From the NCBI GenBank assembly GCA_024399135.1, contig JAKSHY010000001.1, forward strand, positions 248,001-312,000: a stretch of 64,000 nt of DNA, given 5' to 3'. Below the pieces are notes generated by a model. That model searched no databases and was not told where the DNA came from. It worked only from the letters and a program-made list of their open reading frames with translations. A program made the translations under genes and the position numbers. This document shows positions 10,653 to 19,442 of the stretch, piece after piece (positions within the stretch are counted from its first letter, which is position 1; each line of letters starts with the position of its first letter). This stretch comes from Lachnospiraceae bacterium (lineage in GTDB: Bacteria > Bacillota > Clostridia > Lachnospirales > Lachnospiraceae).

Positions 10653-10681
10653 ATTATGCCAAAAGGATAATTAGTTGTCAA
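10653..10681 (-). promoter_or_regulatory. pckA promoter (TTGACA-17-CATAAT)
   Basis: The -35 TTGACA (10676-10681) is a perfect consensus, with a 17-base spacer and CATAAT (10653-10658). The -35 box lies in the last codons and stop of the citrate synthase gene. Predicted initiation near 10646 gives a leader of about 75 bases with two small hairpins (GTGCGC/GCGTAC and CTGAAAA/TTTTCAG) before the ribosome site. Confidence 0.8.
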
Positions 10682-12047
10682 TAATTCTTTCGCTCATTGA
10701 TACATATTCTTTGTCTTCTCCAATAGGCTTATATGCTGGTCTTATAATCTTTCCATTATTAGCCAGCTCTTCCATTCTGTGAGCAGACCATCCTACAATT
10801 CTTGCCATCGCAAAAATCGGAGTATATAACTCAAGTGGAAGCCCCAGCATGTCATATACGAAGCCTGAATAAAAGTCTACATTTACGGATACACCTTTAT
10901 ACATTTTTCTTTCTTCATTAATAACAACAGGCGCAAGCTCTTCTACTAAAGAATAGAGATTATATTCATCCGAAAGACCCTTTTCTATTGCAAGCTTCTC
11001 AACAAAGGATTTAAATATAACAGCTCTCGGATCAGACTTTGAATAGATAGCATGACCTACACCATATATCAATCCAGAATGATCAAAAGCTTCCTTGTTA
11101 AGAAGTTTATGAAGATACTCCTTAACCTCTTCTTTATTCTTCCAGTCCTTAATTTCTTTTTTCATGGTATCAAACATCTGCACAACTTTAATATTAGCGC
11201 CACCATGTCTTGGGCCTTTTAATGAGCCAATTGCAGCAGCGATAACAGAATAAGTATCTGTCAGCGATGAAGATACAACATGTGTAGTAAAAGAAGAATT
11301 ATTACCACCACCATGCTCCATATGAAGCACCAATGCTATATCTAAAAGCTTAGCCTCAAGAGGTGTATATTTAGTATCTGGTCTTAATAATCTTAATATA
11401 TTTTCAGCTGTTGACAGGTTCATATCCGGCTGATGTATAAAAAGACTCTGACCATCATGATAGTGCTTATATGCCTGATAACCATAAATACTTAACATAG
11501 GGAACAGGCTTATTAATTGAAGTGACTGTCTTAAAACATTAGGTAATGATACATCATCAGCTCTGTCGTCATACGAATAAAGTGTAAGTACAGATCTTGC
11601 AAGTGTATTCATCATATCCTTTGAAGGTGCCTTCATAATAATATCTCTTACGAAGCTTGTTGGAAGACTTCTGTAAGAATATAAAAGCGTTTTAAACTCT
11701 TCAAGTTCCGTTTTAGTAGGAAGAGAATCAAACAAAAGAAGGTATGTTACTTCTTCAAATCCAAAGCGGTCCTCTTTTGAAAATCCATCAACAAGATCCT
11801 TTACATTATAGCCGCGATAAAATAATTCACCATGACACGGAACTTCTTCACCGTCAACAATCTTCTTTGCTCTCACGTCCGAAATATGAGTAAGACCAGC
11901 TACTACACCCTTACCATTAAGATCTCTTAATCCTCTTTTTACATCATGTTTAACAAATAAATCATCCGATGTATAGTCAGAAGACTGAACCCTGTTGGCA
12001 AGCTCTACCATATATGGTGTTATCTCTGAAAAATATGAAGCGTCCAA
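10671..12047 (-). CDS. gltA: Citrate synthase
   Basis: 458 aa; condenses acetyl-CoA and oxaloacetate to citrate. Catalytic regions are clear: LHMEHGGGNNSSF (first His), GPRHGGAN and YGVGHAIYSKSDPRA with the second His and an Arg, and the C-terminal NVDFYSGFVYDMLGLP with the catalytic Asp. The start codon is TTG, supported by AAAGGAGG six bases upstream; no better ATG exists. A strong hairpin terminator ends only 15 bases upstream of the start, leaving no room for a promoter between. It may supply 2-oxoglutarate for glutamate. A methylcitrate synthase role cannot be fully excluded, but no propionate genes are adjacent. Confidence 0.93.
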   Translation of the reverse strand: MDASYFSEITPYMVELANRVQSSDYTSDDLFVKHDVKRGLRDLNGKGVVAGLTHISDVRAKKIVDGEEVPCHGELFYRGYNVKDLVDGFSKEDRFGFEEVTYLLLFDSLPTKTELEEFKTLLYSYRSLPTSFVRDIIMKAPSKDMMNTLARSVLTLYSYDDRADDVSLPNVLRQSLQLISLFPMLSIYGYQAYKHYHDGQSLFIHQPDMNLSTAENILRLLRPDTKYTPLEAKLLDIALVLHMEHGGGNNSSFTTHVVSSSLTDTYSVIAAAIGSLKGPRHGGANIKVVQMFDTMKKEIKDWKNKEEVKEYLHKLLNKEAFDHSGLIYGVGHAIYSKSDPRAVIFKSFVEKLAIEKGLSDEYNLYSLVEELAPVVINEERKMYKGVSVNVDFYSGFVYDMLGLPLELYTPIFAMARIVGWSAHRMEELANNGKIIRPAYKPIGEDKEYVSMSERIIDN

Positions 12048-12062
12048 TAATTACCTCCTTTC

Positions 12063-12097
12063 AAAAAAAAGAGTGGCTCTACTAATTCGAGCCACCC
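12063..12097 (-). terminator. Terminator hairpin between response regulator and citrate synthase
   Basis: On the minus strand GGGTGGCTC pairs with GAGCCACTC around a nine-base loop and is followed by eight Ts. The upstream arm is made of the last codons and TAG stop of the response regulator gene. The T run ends about 15 bases before the citrate synthase start codon, so it may also act as an attenuator for that gene. Confidence 0.85.
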
Positions 12098-13413
12098 TTA
12101 ACCGTCTGAATTTCATATGTTAGTTTAATCAAAGGATTACTAATTTCCTTTTCAAATCTAACCTTGATTCTGTCTGCAACCTTACGACCATTATCATCAT
12201 TAGCATCCATTAGGATAACAACATACTGTGAATTGCCGCATTCGGTTGCCACATCTCCACGCCTAAGTGAACTGGCAACTGAATCTGATAATTTAATTAA
12301 ATATTCGTTATTTGGTTCGGGTGGTACATCCCCCTCCAATGAAAATAATACAATTTGAACATCCTGATTTTTTCTATCCATGCATCTAGAGACGAATCGA
12401 TAGATTTTCTTAAATCCTTCATATTCAACCTTATATGCTCCACCATCCTTATCATCATTTTCTGATATCAGAAGCTGCAACTGCATAAGATCGATTTTGG
12501 CATTTTCTTCTTCAAATGTATTAATATCATTTTCTTCATTTTCAAAGAAATGATATCCTCTTTTTCCATTTTGCTTAACAAAATAAAGTGCTTTGTCAGC
12601 GTTTCCATATAATAACTGGAAGTCAAAGGTTGAATCTTTCTTCTCTGATATTCCAACAGATACAGAAACCTTAAAATCTGAATAATCAGAAAGCAATTCT
12701 CCTATTTCGAATTCTGATGATGCGATTAATCTTCTAACTATACCCTTAACTTCTTCTTTTTCTTCTAACCCTGGCAAAAATATAGCAAATTCATCTCCAC
12801 CAAGTCTGCAGACGCGATCATCAAATCCGACAACCTCTCGAAATACTCTGGCTAAGTTAACAAGAACTGAATCACCTATAATATGCCCATAGTTATCATT
12901 AACAGCTTTAAAATTATCTAAATCTAATAATAGAAAGAAGCCTTTTGATGTATCTTTTCCAGATACTAAATACTCTTCAAACGAAGCTCTGGTAAGAAGC
13001 TGCGTAAGTGGATCTTTCTTAGCTGCAAACTCCAATTCCTTTTTAGTATCCTGGATAGACATAATTCTATCGATTCTAGCCAGCATAACTTCAGGATCGA
13101 AAGGTTTACGTATAAAATCCATAGCCCCCATCTCAATACACTTAGCTTCGTTAGCCATATCTGTTTCAGCTGTTAAAAATACAACGGGAATAGAAGCCCA
13201 TTCTGCATTATCTTTAATTTTTTCATATAGTTCGAAACCATCCATTCCTGGCATATTAATGTCAAGCAAAATAAGATCAGGTTTCATCTCTTCAAGCATA
13301 AGAAGAGCTAATCTTCCTGATTTGGCAGTAGATACCTTGTATGAAGTTTTTAAAACCTCTGCTGCACACACTAAATTAGTGGCAACATCATCTACCATCA
13401 AAATTTCTTTCAT
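12082..13413 (-). CDS. Response regulator with GGDEF diguanylate cyclase domain
   Basis: 443 aa. Residues 1-120 are a receiver domain (VDD near the N terminus, phosphoacceptor Asp51 in LLDINMPGMDG, TAET, RKPFDP). Residues about 133-300 are a GGDEF domain with intact GGDEF at 205-209, so c-di-GMP synthesis is likely. The usual RxxD inhibitory site before it reads GFDD, lacking the Arg, so product inhibition may be absent. Residues about 310-440 look like a second, degenerate GGDEF-like fold (LRRGDVATECGNSQYVVILM in place of the signature). The start is three bases after the thrC stop, an unusual partner, and the gene ends in a terminator. Confidence 0.9.
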   Translation of the reverse strand: MKEILMVDDVATNLVCAAEVLKTSYKVSTAKSGRLALLMLEEMKPDLILLDINMPGMDGFELYEKIKDNAEWASIPVVFLTAETDMANEAKCIEMGAMDFIRKPFDPEVMLARIDRIMSIQDTKKELEFAAKKDPLTQLLTRASFEEYLVSGKDTSKGFFLLLDLDNFKAVNDNYGHIIGDSVLVNLARVFREVVGFDDRVCRLGGDEFAIFLPGLEEKEEVKGIVRRLIASSEFEIGELLSDYSDFKVSVSVGISEKKDSTFDFQLLYGNADKALYFVKQNGKRGYHFFENEENDINTFEEENAKIDLMQLQLLISENDDKDGGAYKVEYEGFKKIYRFVSRCMDRKNQDVQIVLFSLEGDVPPEPNNEYLIKLSDSVASSLRRGDVATECGNSQYVVILMDANDDNGRKVADRIKVRFEKEISNPLIKLTYEIQTVKGGSN

Positions 13414-13416
13414 TAA

Positions 13417-14901
13417 TTACTCCAGTCCAAGAATAGACATTACAGTTTCTTTCATTTCGCTCTTATCACATATTCTGTCATGTAAAACAGGAGCTGTTCT
13501 GATATCTTCTATAGCCTTAGGAACTTCTACATTAGACAGCTTTGAAAGTTCATCAACAAGTTCAAAATCTCCCATTGAATCATACTTTTGATCTATAGCG
13601 TTCATAACTGATCTTGTGAACTTATAAGGACTTGCTGTAGATGCAATAACAGTAACCTTATCATCCTCATTATCAAGGATATATTTCTTTAATACAGAAG
13701 ATGCAACTGCAGTATGTGTATCAATAACATATCCTGTGTCTTCATATAAATCATGAATCTCTTTAGCAGTATCCTCTTCTGTTGCATATCCGCCGACAAA
13801 ATCAGTGAGATTCTTTTTCATTTCATCTGTAATTTCATATACTCCTGTAGCATTTAAAGAATCCATCAATTCCTTATTCTTTAATGCATCATTACCAGCT
13901 ATATGATAAATAAGTCTTTCAAGATTGCTTGAAATCAAAATATCCATTGATGGAGAAGATGTTAATTTAAATTCTCTGTTTCTATCATATTTTCCAGTCA
14001 TGAAGAAATCGAACAATACCTTGTTTTCGTTAGATGCACAGATAAGCTTGTCAATAGGCACACCCATATTCTTAGCATAGTAAGCTGCTAAAATATTTCC
14101 AAAATTACCTGTTGGAACTACAACATTTATTTTTTCTCCATTAGAGATCTTTTCCTCTCCTAAAAGCTTAACGTATGAATATACATAATAAACCACCTGA
14201 GGAATAAGTCTTCCTATGTTGATTGAGTTAGCTGATGAAAACTGCATATTATTAGCATTCATGATTTTCTGAAGTTCCTGGTCATTAAACATCTTCTTAA
14301 CGCCAGTCTGGGCATCATCAAAATTACCATGAATACCTACAACATATGTATTATCACCCTTCTGGGTAATCATCTGCTTTTCCTGAATAGGGCTGACACC
14401 ATTCTTAGGATAAAATACAATTATTTTAGTACCCTTTACATCTGAAAATCCAGCAAGTGCTGCTTTTCCAGTATCACCAGATGTCGCTGTTAATATTACA
14501 ATGTCATTCTTAACATTATTCTTCTTTGCTGAAGTAGTTAATAAATGTGGAAGTATGGACAAAGCCATATCTTTGAACGCAATGGTAGCACCATGGAACA
14601 ATTCAAGATAGTATGCACCGCAAGCCTCTGCCAAAGGAGCAATAAATGGTGTATCGAATTTATCATCATAAGCCTTATTAATACAGTCCTTAAGCTCACC
14701 CTCAGTGAAATCTGTAAAATAAAGCTTCATTACTTCGTATGCTATTTCCTGATAAGACATTTTAGAAAGCTCTTCAAATGGAACCTCTAATGTAGGAATC
14801 ATCTCTGGAACGAAAAGTCCTCCGTCATCATTTAATCCTTTTAATATAGCTTCAGAAGCCTCAATGCTAACACCTTTAGTTCTAGTACTTAAATATTTCA
14901 T
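13417..14901 (-). CDS. thrC: Threonine synthase
   Basis: 494 aa, matching the longer threonine synthase subgroup. It converts O-phosphohomoserine to threonine using PLP. The PLP lysine is Lys110 in FHGATIAFKDMAL; TATSGDTGKAALAG and VVPTGNFGNILAAYYA are phosphate- and cofactor-binding loops. The N terminus YLSTRTKGVSIEASEAI is typical. GAGGAGA lies before the ATG, and an extended -10 TGTGATAAT sits about 30 bases upstream as a possible promoter. Homoserine genes are not nearby; instead a REC-GGDEF regulator follows after three bases. Confidence 0.96.
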   Translation of the reverse strand: MKYLSTRTKGVSIEASEAILKGLNDDGGLFVPEMIPTLEVPFEELSKMSYQEIAYEVMKLYFTDFTEGELKDCINKAYDDKFDTPFIAPLAEACGAYYLELFHGATIAFKDMALSILPHLLTTSAKKNNVKNDIVILTATSGDTGKAALAGFSDVKGTKIIVFYPKNGVSPIQEKQMITQKGDNTYVVGIHGNFDDAQTGVKKMFNDQELQKIMNANNMQFSSANSINIGRLIPQVVYYVYSYVKLLGEEKISNGEKINVVVPTGNFGNILAAYYAKNMGVPIDKLICASNENKVLFDFFMTGKYDRNREFKLTSSPSMDILISSNLERLIYHIAGNDALKNKELMDSLNATGVYEITDEMKKNLTDFVGGYATEEDTAKEIHDLYEDTGYVIDTHTAVASSVLKKYILDNEDDKVTVIASTASPYKFTRSVMNAIDQKYDSMGDFELVDELSKLSNVEVPKAIEDIRTAPVLHDRICDKSEMKETVMSILGLE

Positions 14902-14962
14902 AATAGTAATCTCCTCATAAATAATACTAAAATATTATCACAGTCATTTTGCTATAGCAAGG

Positions 14963-14990
14963 TTACAAGGCCTATAAAATATGCTAAAAT
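14963..14990 (+). promoter_or_regulatory. Promoter for the AP2-like gene, placed for a leaderless mRNA
   Basis: TTACAA (14963-14968), 16-base spacer and TAAAAT (14985-14990) preceded by TATGC, an extended -10. Only six bases separate it from the ATG at 14997 and there is no Shine-Dalgarno sequence. An alternative pair, TTGCTA (14949) and TATAAA (14973) with 18 bases between, would start about 13 bases before the ATG. Confidence 0.5.
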
Positions 14991-14996
14991 GTTTAT

Positions 14997-15794
14997 ATGG
15001 CTAACAATTTAAGAGGCGTATATCCATCTACCAAAAAAGATGGTTCAACCTACTATCGATCTTCAATTACACATCAGGGCAAACATATATCCCTTGGAAG
15101 CTATGATTCTCCATTCGACGCACATGCTGCATATTGGGAAGCAGCTATTCTGTTGACCAAAACAAGCATGACCTTAAAAGATTATAATGATGACAGAATC
15201 CTTTCTTACAGGAAGTGGGTAATCCTTACTAATTTTAGGGATAATGATATGTATCTTACTGCACCTATATATTTGTACCCTAATTATTTTGAGTATCATA
15301 TTGACCAGCACAGCATACTTAAATTTTCTATTGATGACCTCTTCTACTTTTCTAAAAAGCAGATTATGCAAAGAGGACGACATTTTTTCGTATCTGACTA
15401 TGGCATGCAGATAAATATACAAAACAGATATGGTATTAGAAGTTATGGAGTTGAAGGAAGGGATTATATCTTCATCAATGGAGATAATCTGGATTTTAGA
15501 TATAGCAATATTAAGATAATCAATCGATATAATGGCGTAACATCAAAAATGTTAAAATCTGGAATGAAATATACTGCCAGAATCCATATAAATGGTAATT
15601 ATACTGTCGGCAGCTACAAAAGTGAAAACGAGGCCGCTATCGCATATAACAAAGCAATTGATATCCTAAAAGCGAATGGAATCAATAAAAATTTTATGCC
15701 TAATTATATAGAAGAGCTTTCTCCTAAAGAATATGCAGATATATATTCAACTGTTAAGGTTTCTGAAAAAATTATCAACTATCGATTGGAATAA
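14997..15794 (+). CDS. AP2-HNH-AP2-type protein, HNH part degenerate
   Basis: 265 aa. Residues about 6-52 and 179-227 are two AP2/integrase-like DNA-binding repeats (GVYPSTKKDGSTYYRSSI with LGSYDSPFDAHAAY; GVTSKMLKSGMKYTARI with VGSYKSENEAAIAYNKA). Between them, about 152-178, FINGDNLDFRYSNIKIIN resembles the HNH homing-endonuclease motif (HxNG..LDNRxxNL) but the catalytic His positions are missing. I read it as a domesticated homing-endonuclease relative now likely to bind DNA only. It is a lone plus-strand gene diverging from thrC; its 3' end overlaps the next gene tail to tail by 16 bases. It has no ribosome site. The target is unknown. Confidence 0.65.
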   Translation: MANNLRGVYPSTKKDGSTYYRSSITHQGKHISLGSYDSPFDAHAAYWEAAILLTKTSMTLKDYNDDRILSYRKWVILTNFRDNDMYLTAPIYLYPNYFEYHIDQHSILKFSIDDLFYFSKKQIMQRGRHFFVSDYGMQINIQNRYGIRSYGVEGRDYIFINGDNLDFRYSNIKIINRYNGVTSKMLKSGMKYTARIHINGNYTVGSYKSENEAAIAYNKAIDILKANGINKNFMPNYIEELSPKEYADIYSTVKVSEKIINYRLE

Positions 15795-16939
15795 TTAACA
15801 AAACTTACAAGGTATGCTGATGGTTTTTCAACACCTGGTATAGTAACCGAATTTTTATACTTCCAAATTTTGAACTGATATGGATAAGTAGTCATAGGGT
15901 CCTGATCATAAAGCCATACATCATATGTTTTTAATAGCTTTTCAGGAATTAATTCTTCTAAAATATATTCTTTACTTCCATACAAAATCGGTGTATTTCC
16001 ACTACTTAAAATAGTATTCATAAATGTATCAGCTATTTTAGTTTTGTCCTCTTTTTCTAAAATATCAGTACGCGCACTATCAAATAATTGTCCCTCATAT
16101 ACGAAAGCAATTGGATATTTAACATTATATCCTCTCATATTTTCAAGACAAAATCTCGCTTCTTCAGCTGCTTCATTAACAGTTACTGCTCTGGATGAAA
16201 AATACAGTCCAATATCTAAAGCTGCTTCCTCTGCAGCTTTAATATTTCTTTCGAAATTAGAATCTAAAGTCATAACACCGCTGTCGTATCCACGCTGTCC
16301 AACCTTAAGCATAACGAATTTTATACCCTGATTCTTAAGCATTCCAAAATCAACAACTCCGCTATCTTCTGACAGTTCAACGCCAAGATAAGACATTTCA
16401 ACGCCATCAACAAAATAGCCAAGCTTGTCATCTACTATTCTTATATTCGTATATTCGAGATTATTTTGTTTAACACCATCAATCAGTTCATCTTCAGGCG
16501 ATGAAGTAGGCTCAGCTGATGGAGTTTGACTAGGTTCTGGTGTCTGATTAGAATTATCTTCATTATTCTCATCATTAATGACATTATCATTCCTAGGCGT
16601 ACTTCTGTCTCTTGAATACATATTCCAAAAATCCAAATCCTCTGCCCTTAATTTATTATCTCTGTAAAGCTTTTCTATATCTTTATTACCATTAGCATCA
16701 GTATATGCATTAGCAACATCCAACGCTGTTTCCGGCTTGGAATTATCGACATTTGGATTAAGCATCTGATTATTTTCAAAATTACGTTTTCCTGAAGTAG
16801 AATTATTCGATGCAAGAACAACTAAAAGAATAGCAAGAACGGCTATTGAGCCAATCAGCACAGACAAAAATACAGGTCCTCTAAGCCTGTTTCTATTTCT
16901 ATTATTTTGATTATCATCGTTGTAATAATATCCTGCCAT
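15779..16939 (-). CDS. Membrane-anchored GH25-like protein with degenerate active site
   Basis: 386 aa. A short Asn/Arg-rich cytoplasmic N terminus is followed by one membrane segment (about 22-43), a Pro/Ser/Asn-rich linker (about 110-150) and a GH25 lysozyme fold (about 184-386). The fold is recognisable (GIKFVMLKVGQRGYDSG, DIGLYFSSRAV, ILYGSKEYILEEL), but the active-site positions are changed: GIDVS is GVELS, the D-x-E strand is VYE, YADYE is LYDQD, and the final TDLD is YLVS. The intact paralogue at 39442-40383 shows the usual residues. It may bind peptidoglycan without cutting it. The start has a weak GAAG site; apbE diverges 48 bases away. Confidence 0.75.
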   Translation of the reverse strand: MAGYYYNDDNQNNRNRNRLRGPVFLSVLIGSIAVLAILLVVLASNNSTSGKRNFENNQMLNPNVDNSKPETALDVANAYTDANGNKDIEKLYRDNKLRAEDLDFWNMYSRDRSTPRNDNVINDENNEDNSNQTPEPSQTPSAEPTSSPEDELIDGVKQNNLEYTNIRIVDDKLGYFVDGVEMSYLGVELSEDSGVVDFGMLKNQGIKFVMLKVGQRGYDSGVMTLDSNFERNIKAAEEAALDIGLYFSSRAVTVNEAAEEARFCLENMRGYNVKYPIAFVYEGQLFDSARTDILEKEDKTKIADTFMNTILSSGNTPILYGSKEYILEELIPEKLLKTYDVWLYDQDPMTTYPYQFKIWKYKNSVTIPGVEKPSAYLVSFVNYSNR

Positions 16940-16951
16940 ATATCTTCTCTA

Positions 16952-16980
16952 TTGAAAGTATTTTCTTAAACTAATATACT
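16952..16980 (+). promoter_or_regulatory. apbE promoter, placed for a leaderless mRNA
   Basis: TTGAAA (16952-16957), 17-base spacer, TATACT (16975-16980). The ATG of apbE follows after seven bases, so transcription should begin at or next to the start codon. No Shine-Dalgarno sequence is present. Confidence 0.6.
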
Positions 16981-16987
16981 AAATTCT

Positions 16988-18073
16988 ATGTTTAACTTCA
17001 ATCAAGAAACTAATCATAACTTAAAAACAAAGCTACTTACTATTTTAGTTAGTATTACTTTTATATTCATTTTAAGCGGATGTCAAAAATATAGTGAGCC
17101 GGCAACCAGAAGCTTTCTAGGCTTTGATACCATAATCGAAATTACCATCTTCGATGACATAGATATTTCATCAAAAAATTTAATTCTTGATTCTGTTGAA
17201 GAATTATGTCAAAAATATGAAAATCTGTTTTCAAGAACCAATGAAATTTCAGAATTATATAAGCTTAACCATAACGGAGAAGTGATTGCAGACAAAGAAT
17301 TGATTTCTATTTTAAAAGAAGCAATTGATATTGCCGAAAAAAGCAACGGTTTAGTCGATCCCACAATTGGATCTTTAGTATCTCTTTGGAATATAGGAAA
17401 AGAAAATTTTAAAGTTCCTGACGATAGTGTCATAAAATCCGAATTAAAAAACGTAAATTATGAAAATATTATTATAGATGAAGAAAGTAATCTTATTTCT
17501 CTAAAAAACAAAGACTCCAAAATAGATTTAGGGTTTATTGCCAAGGGGTATATTGCGGACAAAATCAAGGAATTACTAATAGAAAAAGGAATTGATTCAG
17601 CACTCATAAATTTAGGAGGCAATATATTGGTTCTTGGTCAAAAAACAAATAATGGCAAATCAACTGACTTTAATATAGGAATTAATAATCCATCAGATAA
17701 AATGTCACCTTTACTGGTTATCAAAGCATCTGATTCTATAGATAATCATCAAAGTGTTGTATCTTCAGGAAATTACGAGAGGGTAAGCACTTATAATGGA
17801 ATTAATTACCATCATATTCTCTCAACCTATGATGGTTATCCAGTTGGAACCAATAAAAATAGTCACCTGGACAATAACTTATCACAGGTGACTATTATTT
17901 CGAAGACATCAATTATTGGTGACGAGCTTTCCACACTATGCTTTATTTTAGGTTATGAAAAAAGTATAGAATTTTTAAGCCATAATTATAATGACGTCTT
18001 AGCAATATTCATTGATAACGAAAATAACATTAAATATTATCCTGATAAAGCAAGTTTTTCAATCAAAGATTAA
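16988..18073 (+). CDS. apbE: FAD:protein FMN transferase (ApbE lipoprotein)
   Basis: 361 aa. A signal peptide ends in the lipobox LSGC (Cys near residue 32), so the enzyme is an outer-face lipoprotein. Family motifs: [51 protein letters not shown] and [11 protein letters not shown]. ApbE attaches FMN through a phosphoester bond to Thr of target proteins, including RnfD and RnfG; both are encoded in the convergent rnf operon, so the pairing is functional. Its 3' end overlaps rnfB tail to tail by 11 bases. A 12-base perfect inverted repeat inside it (17858-17896) looks like the rnf terminator on the other strand. Confidence 0.95.
   Translation: MFNFNQETNHNLKTKLLTILVSITFIFILSGCQKYSEPATRSFLGFDTIIEITIFDDIDISSKNLILDSVEELCQKYENLFSRTNEISELYKLNHNGEVIADKELISILKEAIDIAEKSNGLVDPTIGSLVSLWNIGKENFKVPDDSVIKSELKNVNYENIIIDEESNLISLKNKDSKIDLGFIAKGYIADKIKELLIEKGIDSALINLGGNILVLGQKTNNGKSTDFNIGINNPSDKMSPLLVIKASDSIDNHQSVVSSGNYERVSTYNGINYHHILSTYDGYPVGTNKNSHLDNNLSQVTIISKTSIIGDELSTLCFILGYEKSIEFLSHNYNDVLAIFIDNENNIKYYPDKASFSIKD
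17852..17896 (-). terminator. Probable rnf operon terminator inside apbE
   Basis: AATAGTCACCTG (17858-17869) and its exact complement (17885-17896) form a 12-pair stem with a 15-base loop. Read on the minus strand the stem runs into TTTTTATT, a good U tract; on the plus strand the following bases are less T-rich. It lies about 170 bases past the rnfB stop, within apbE codons. Confidence 0.65.
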
Positions 18074-18854
18074 CTATAGCTTTTTTAGGACATTTTTCCA
18101 TGCAGGCACCACATTTAACGCATTTAGCCTGATCAATAACTGCCTTATTATCTTCAAGTGTAATAGCTTCATTAGGGCAGTTCTTCTGACATATTCCACA
18201 TCCAATACAAGGAACCTGGCATTTCTTCATCGCATCGACTCCCTTATCTTTTGAAGAACACGAAACCGCATACGAAGAACTGTAAGGAATAAGTGATATA
18301 AGCTTCTTAGGACATACTGCAATACATTTTCCACAGGCTTTACATTTTTCCTTATCAACAACAGCAATTCCATTAATCACATGAATAGCATCAAACTGAC
18401 AGGCTTTAACGCAGCTTCCATATCCCATGCATCCATAATTACAGCTTTTAGGTCCACCACCTGGAACGAATGCCATTACCTGACAATCTTTTGCTCCATA
18501 ATAATCATAATCAATTTTAGAATTATCGCAGTTACCATTACAAGCAACGAATGCCACCATTTTTTCAGATTCTTCAGCACTTACGCCCATAATATCTGCT
18601 ATATCTTTGGCAACACTCTCACCACCTACAGGGCACTGATTAACAGGAGCCTCTCCTTCTACAATTGCATGAGCAAGTCCGCTACAGCCAGGGAATCCAC
18701 AGCCTCCACAGTTATTACCAGGAAGCGCCGAAAGGACCTTCTCTTCTCTTTCATCAACCTCAACATGAAACTTCATTGAAGCCAGACCTAAAAATAAACC
18801 TATAAAAAGACCAACTCCGCCGACTAAAATGACAGCCAAAATCACTCCATTCAT
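18063..18854 (-). CDS. rnfB: Rnf complex subunit B, polyferredoxin
   Basis: 263 aa. One N-terminal membrane segment is followed by the CGGCGFPGC cluster-binding motif and then several CxxCxxCxxxC ferredoxin repeats (CMGYGSC, CKACGKC, CIGCGIC, CVKCGAC). RnfB receives electrons from reduced ferredoxin and passes them through the membrane complex to RnfC and NAD+, coupled to Na+ or H+ export. It is the last gene of rnfCDGEAB. The stop codon lies within the 3' end of convergent apbE. Confidence 0.96.
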   Translation of the reverse strand: MNGVILAVILVGGVGLFIGLFLGLASMKFHVEVDEREEKVLSALPGNNCGGCGFPGCSGLAHAIVEGEAPVNQCPVGGESVAKDIADIMGVSAEESEKMVAFVACNGNCDNSKIDYDYYGAKDCQVMAFVPGGGPKSCNYGCMGYGSCVKACQFDAIHVINGIAVVDKEKCKACGKCIAVCPKKLISLIPYSSSYAVSCSSKDKGVDAMKKCQVPCIGCGICQKNCPNEAITLEDNKAVIDQAKCVKCGACMEKCPKKAIVNL

Positions 18855-18863
18855 ATATGCCTC

Positions 18864-19442
18864 CTAAAGCAAACCTGAGAATCCACAAAAAGCAATTGCC
18901 ATAAGACCTGCAGTTATCAGTACTATTGGCATTCCTTTAAAGGATTCAGGAATATCATTAAATTCCATCTTTTCTCTTATTCCAGCTAAAATAGTTATTG
19001 AAATCGTAAAACCTAAAGCAGTAGCAAATCCATTAACTACACCCTCTAAAATTCCATACTGCTTCTGTACATTAGTTAATGCCACACCTAATACCGCACA
19101 GTTAGTAGTAATTAATGGTAAATATACGCCGAGTGCCTGATACAAGGATGGTATGAATTTCTTTAAAAACATTTCAACAAACTGTACTAGTGCTGCAATA
19201 ACCAAAATAAATACTATTGTCTGCAAATATGTAAGGTCAAATGGAACGAGTATGAACTTATATATAACACCAGCCACTAAAGAAGCTAACGTTATTACGA
19301 AAATTACTGCTCCACCCATACCTAATGCAGTATTGGTTTTCTTAGATACTCCAAGGAATGGACACAAACCTAAAAACTGGCTAAGAACAACATTACTAAC
19401 TAAGGAGGACGAAATTAATATTATAAGTAAATCTCTAATCAT
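18864..19442 (-). CDS. rnfA: Rnf complex subunit A
   Basis: 192 aa, six predicted membrane segments, full length. Recognisable by VLSQFLGLCPFLGVSKK with the conserved Cys that, together with RnfE, holds a membrane-embedded iron-sulfur cluster, and by YLPLITTNCAVLGVAL in the mirrored half of the protein. RnfA and RnfE are inverted-topology homologues forming the ion path. The gene overlaps rnfE by eight bases. Confidence 0.97.
   Translation of the reverse strand: MIRDLLIILISSSLVSNVVLSQFLGLCPFLGVSKKTNTALGMGGAVIFVITLASLVAGVIYKFILVPFDLTYLQTIVFILVIAALVQFVEMFLKKFIPSLYQALGVYLPLITTNCAVLGVALTNVQKQYGILEGVVNGFATALGFTISITILAGIREKMEFNDIPESFKGMPIVLITAGLMAIAFCGFSGLL

Noticed and set aside
18012-18779. Plus-strand ORFs opposite rnfB.
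   Set aside because: RnfB has all ferredoxin motifs; the opposite frames are Cys/Ile-rich mirrors without start signals.
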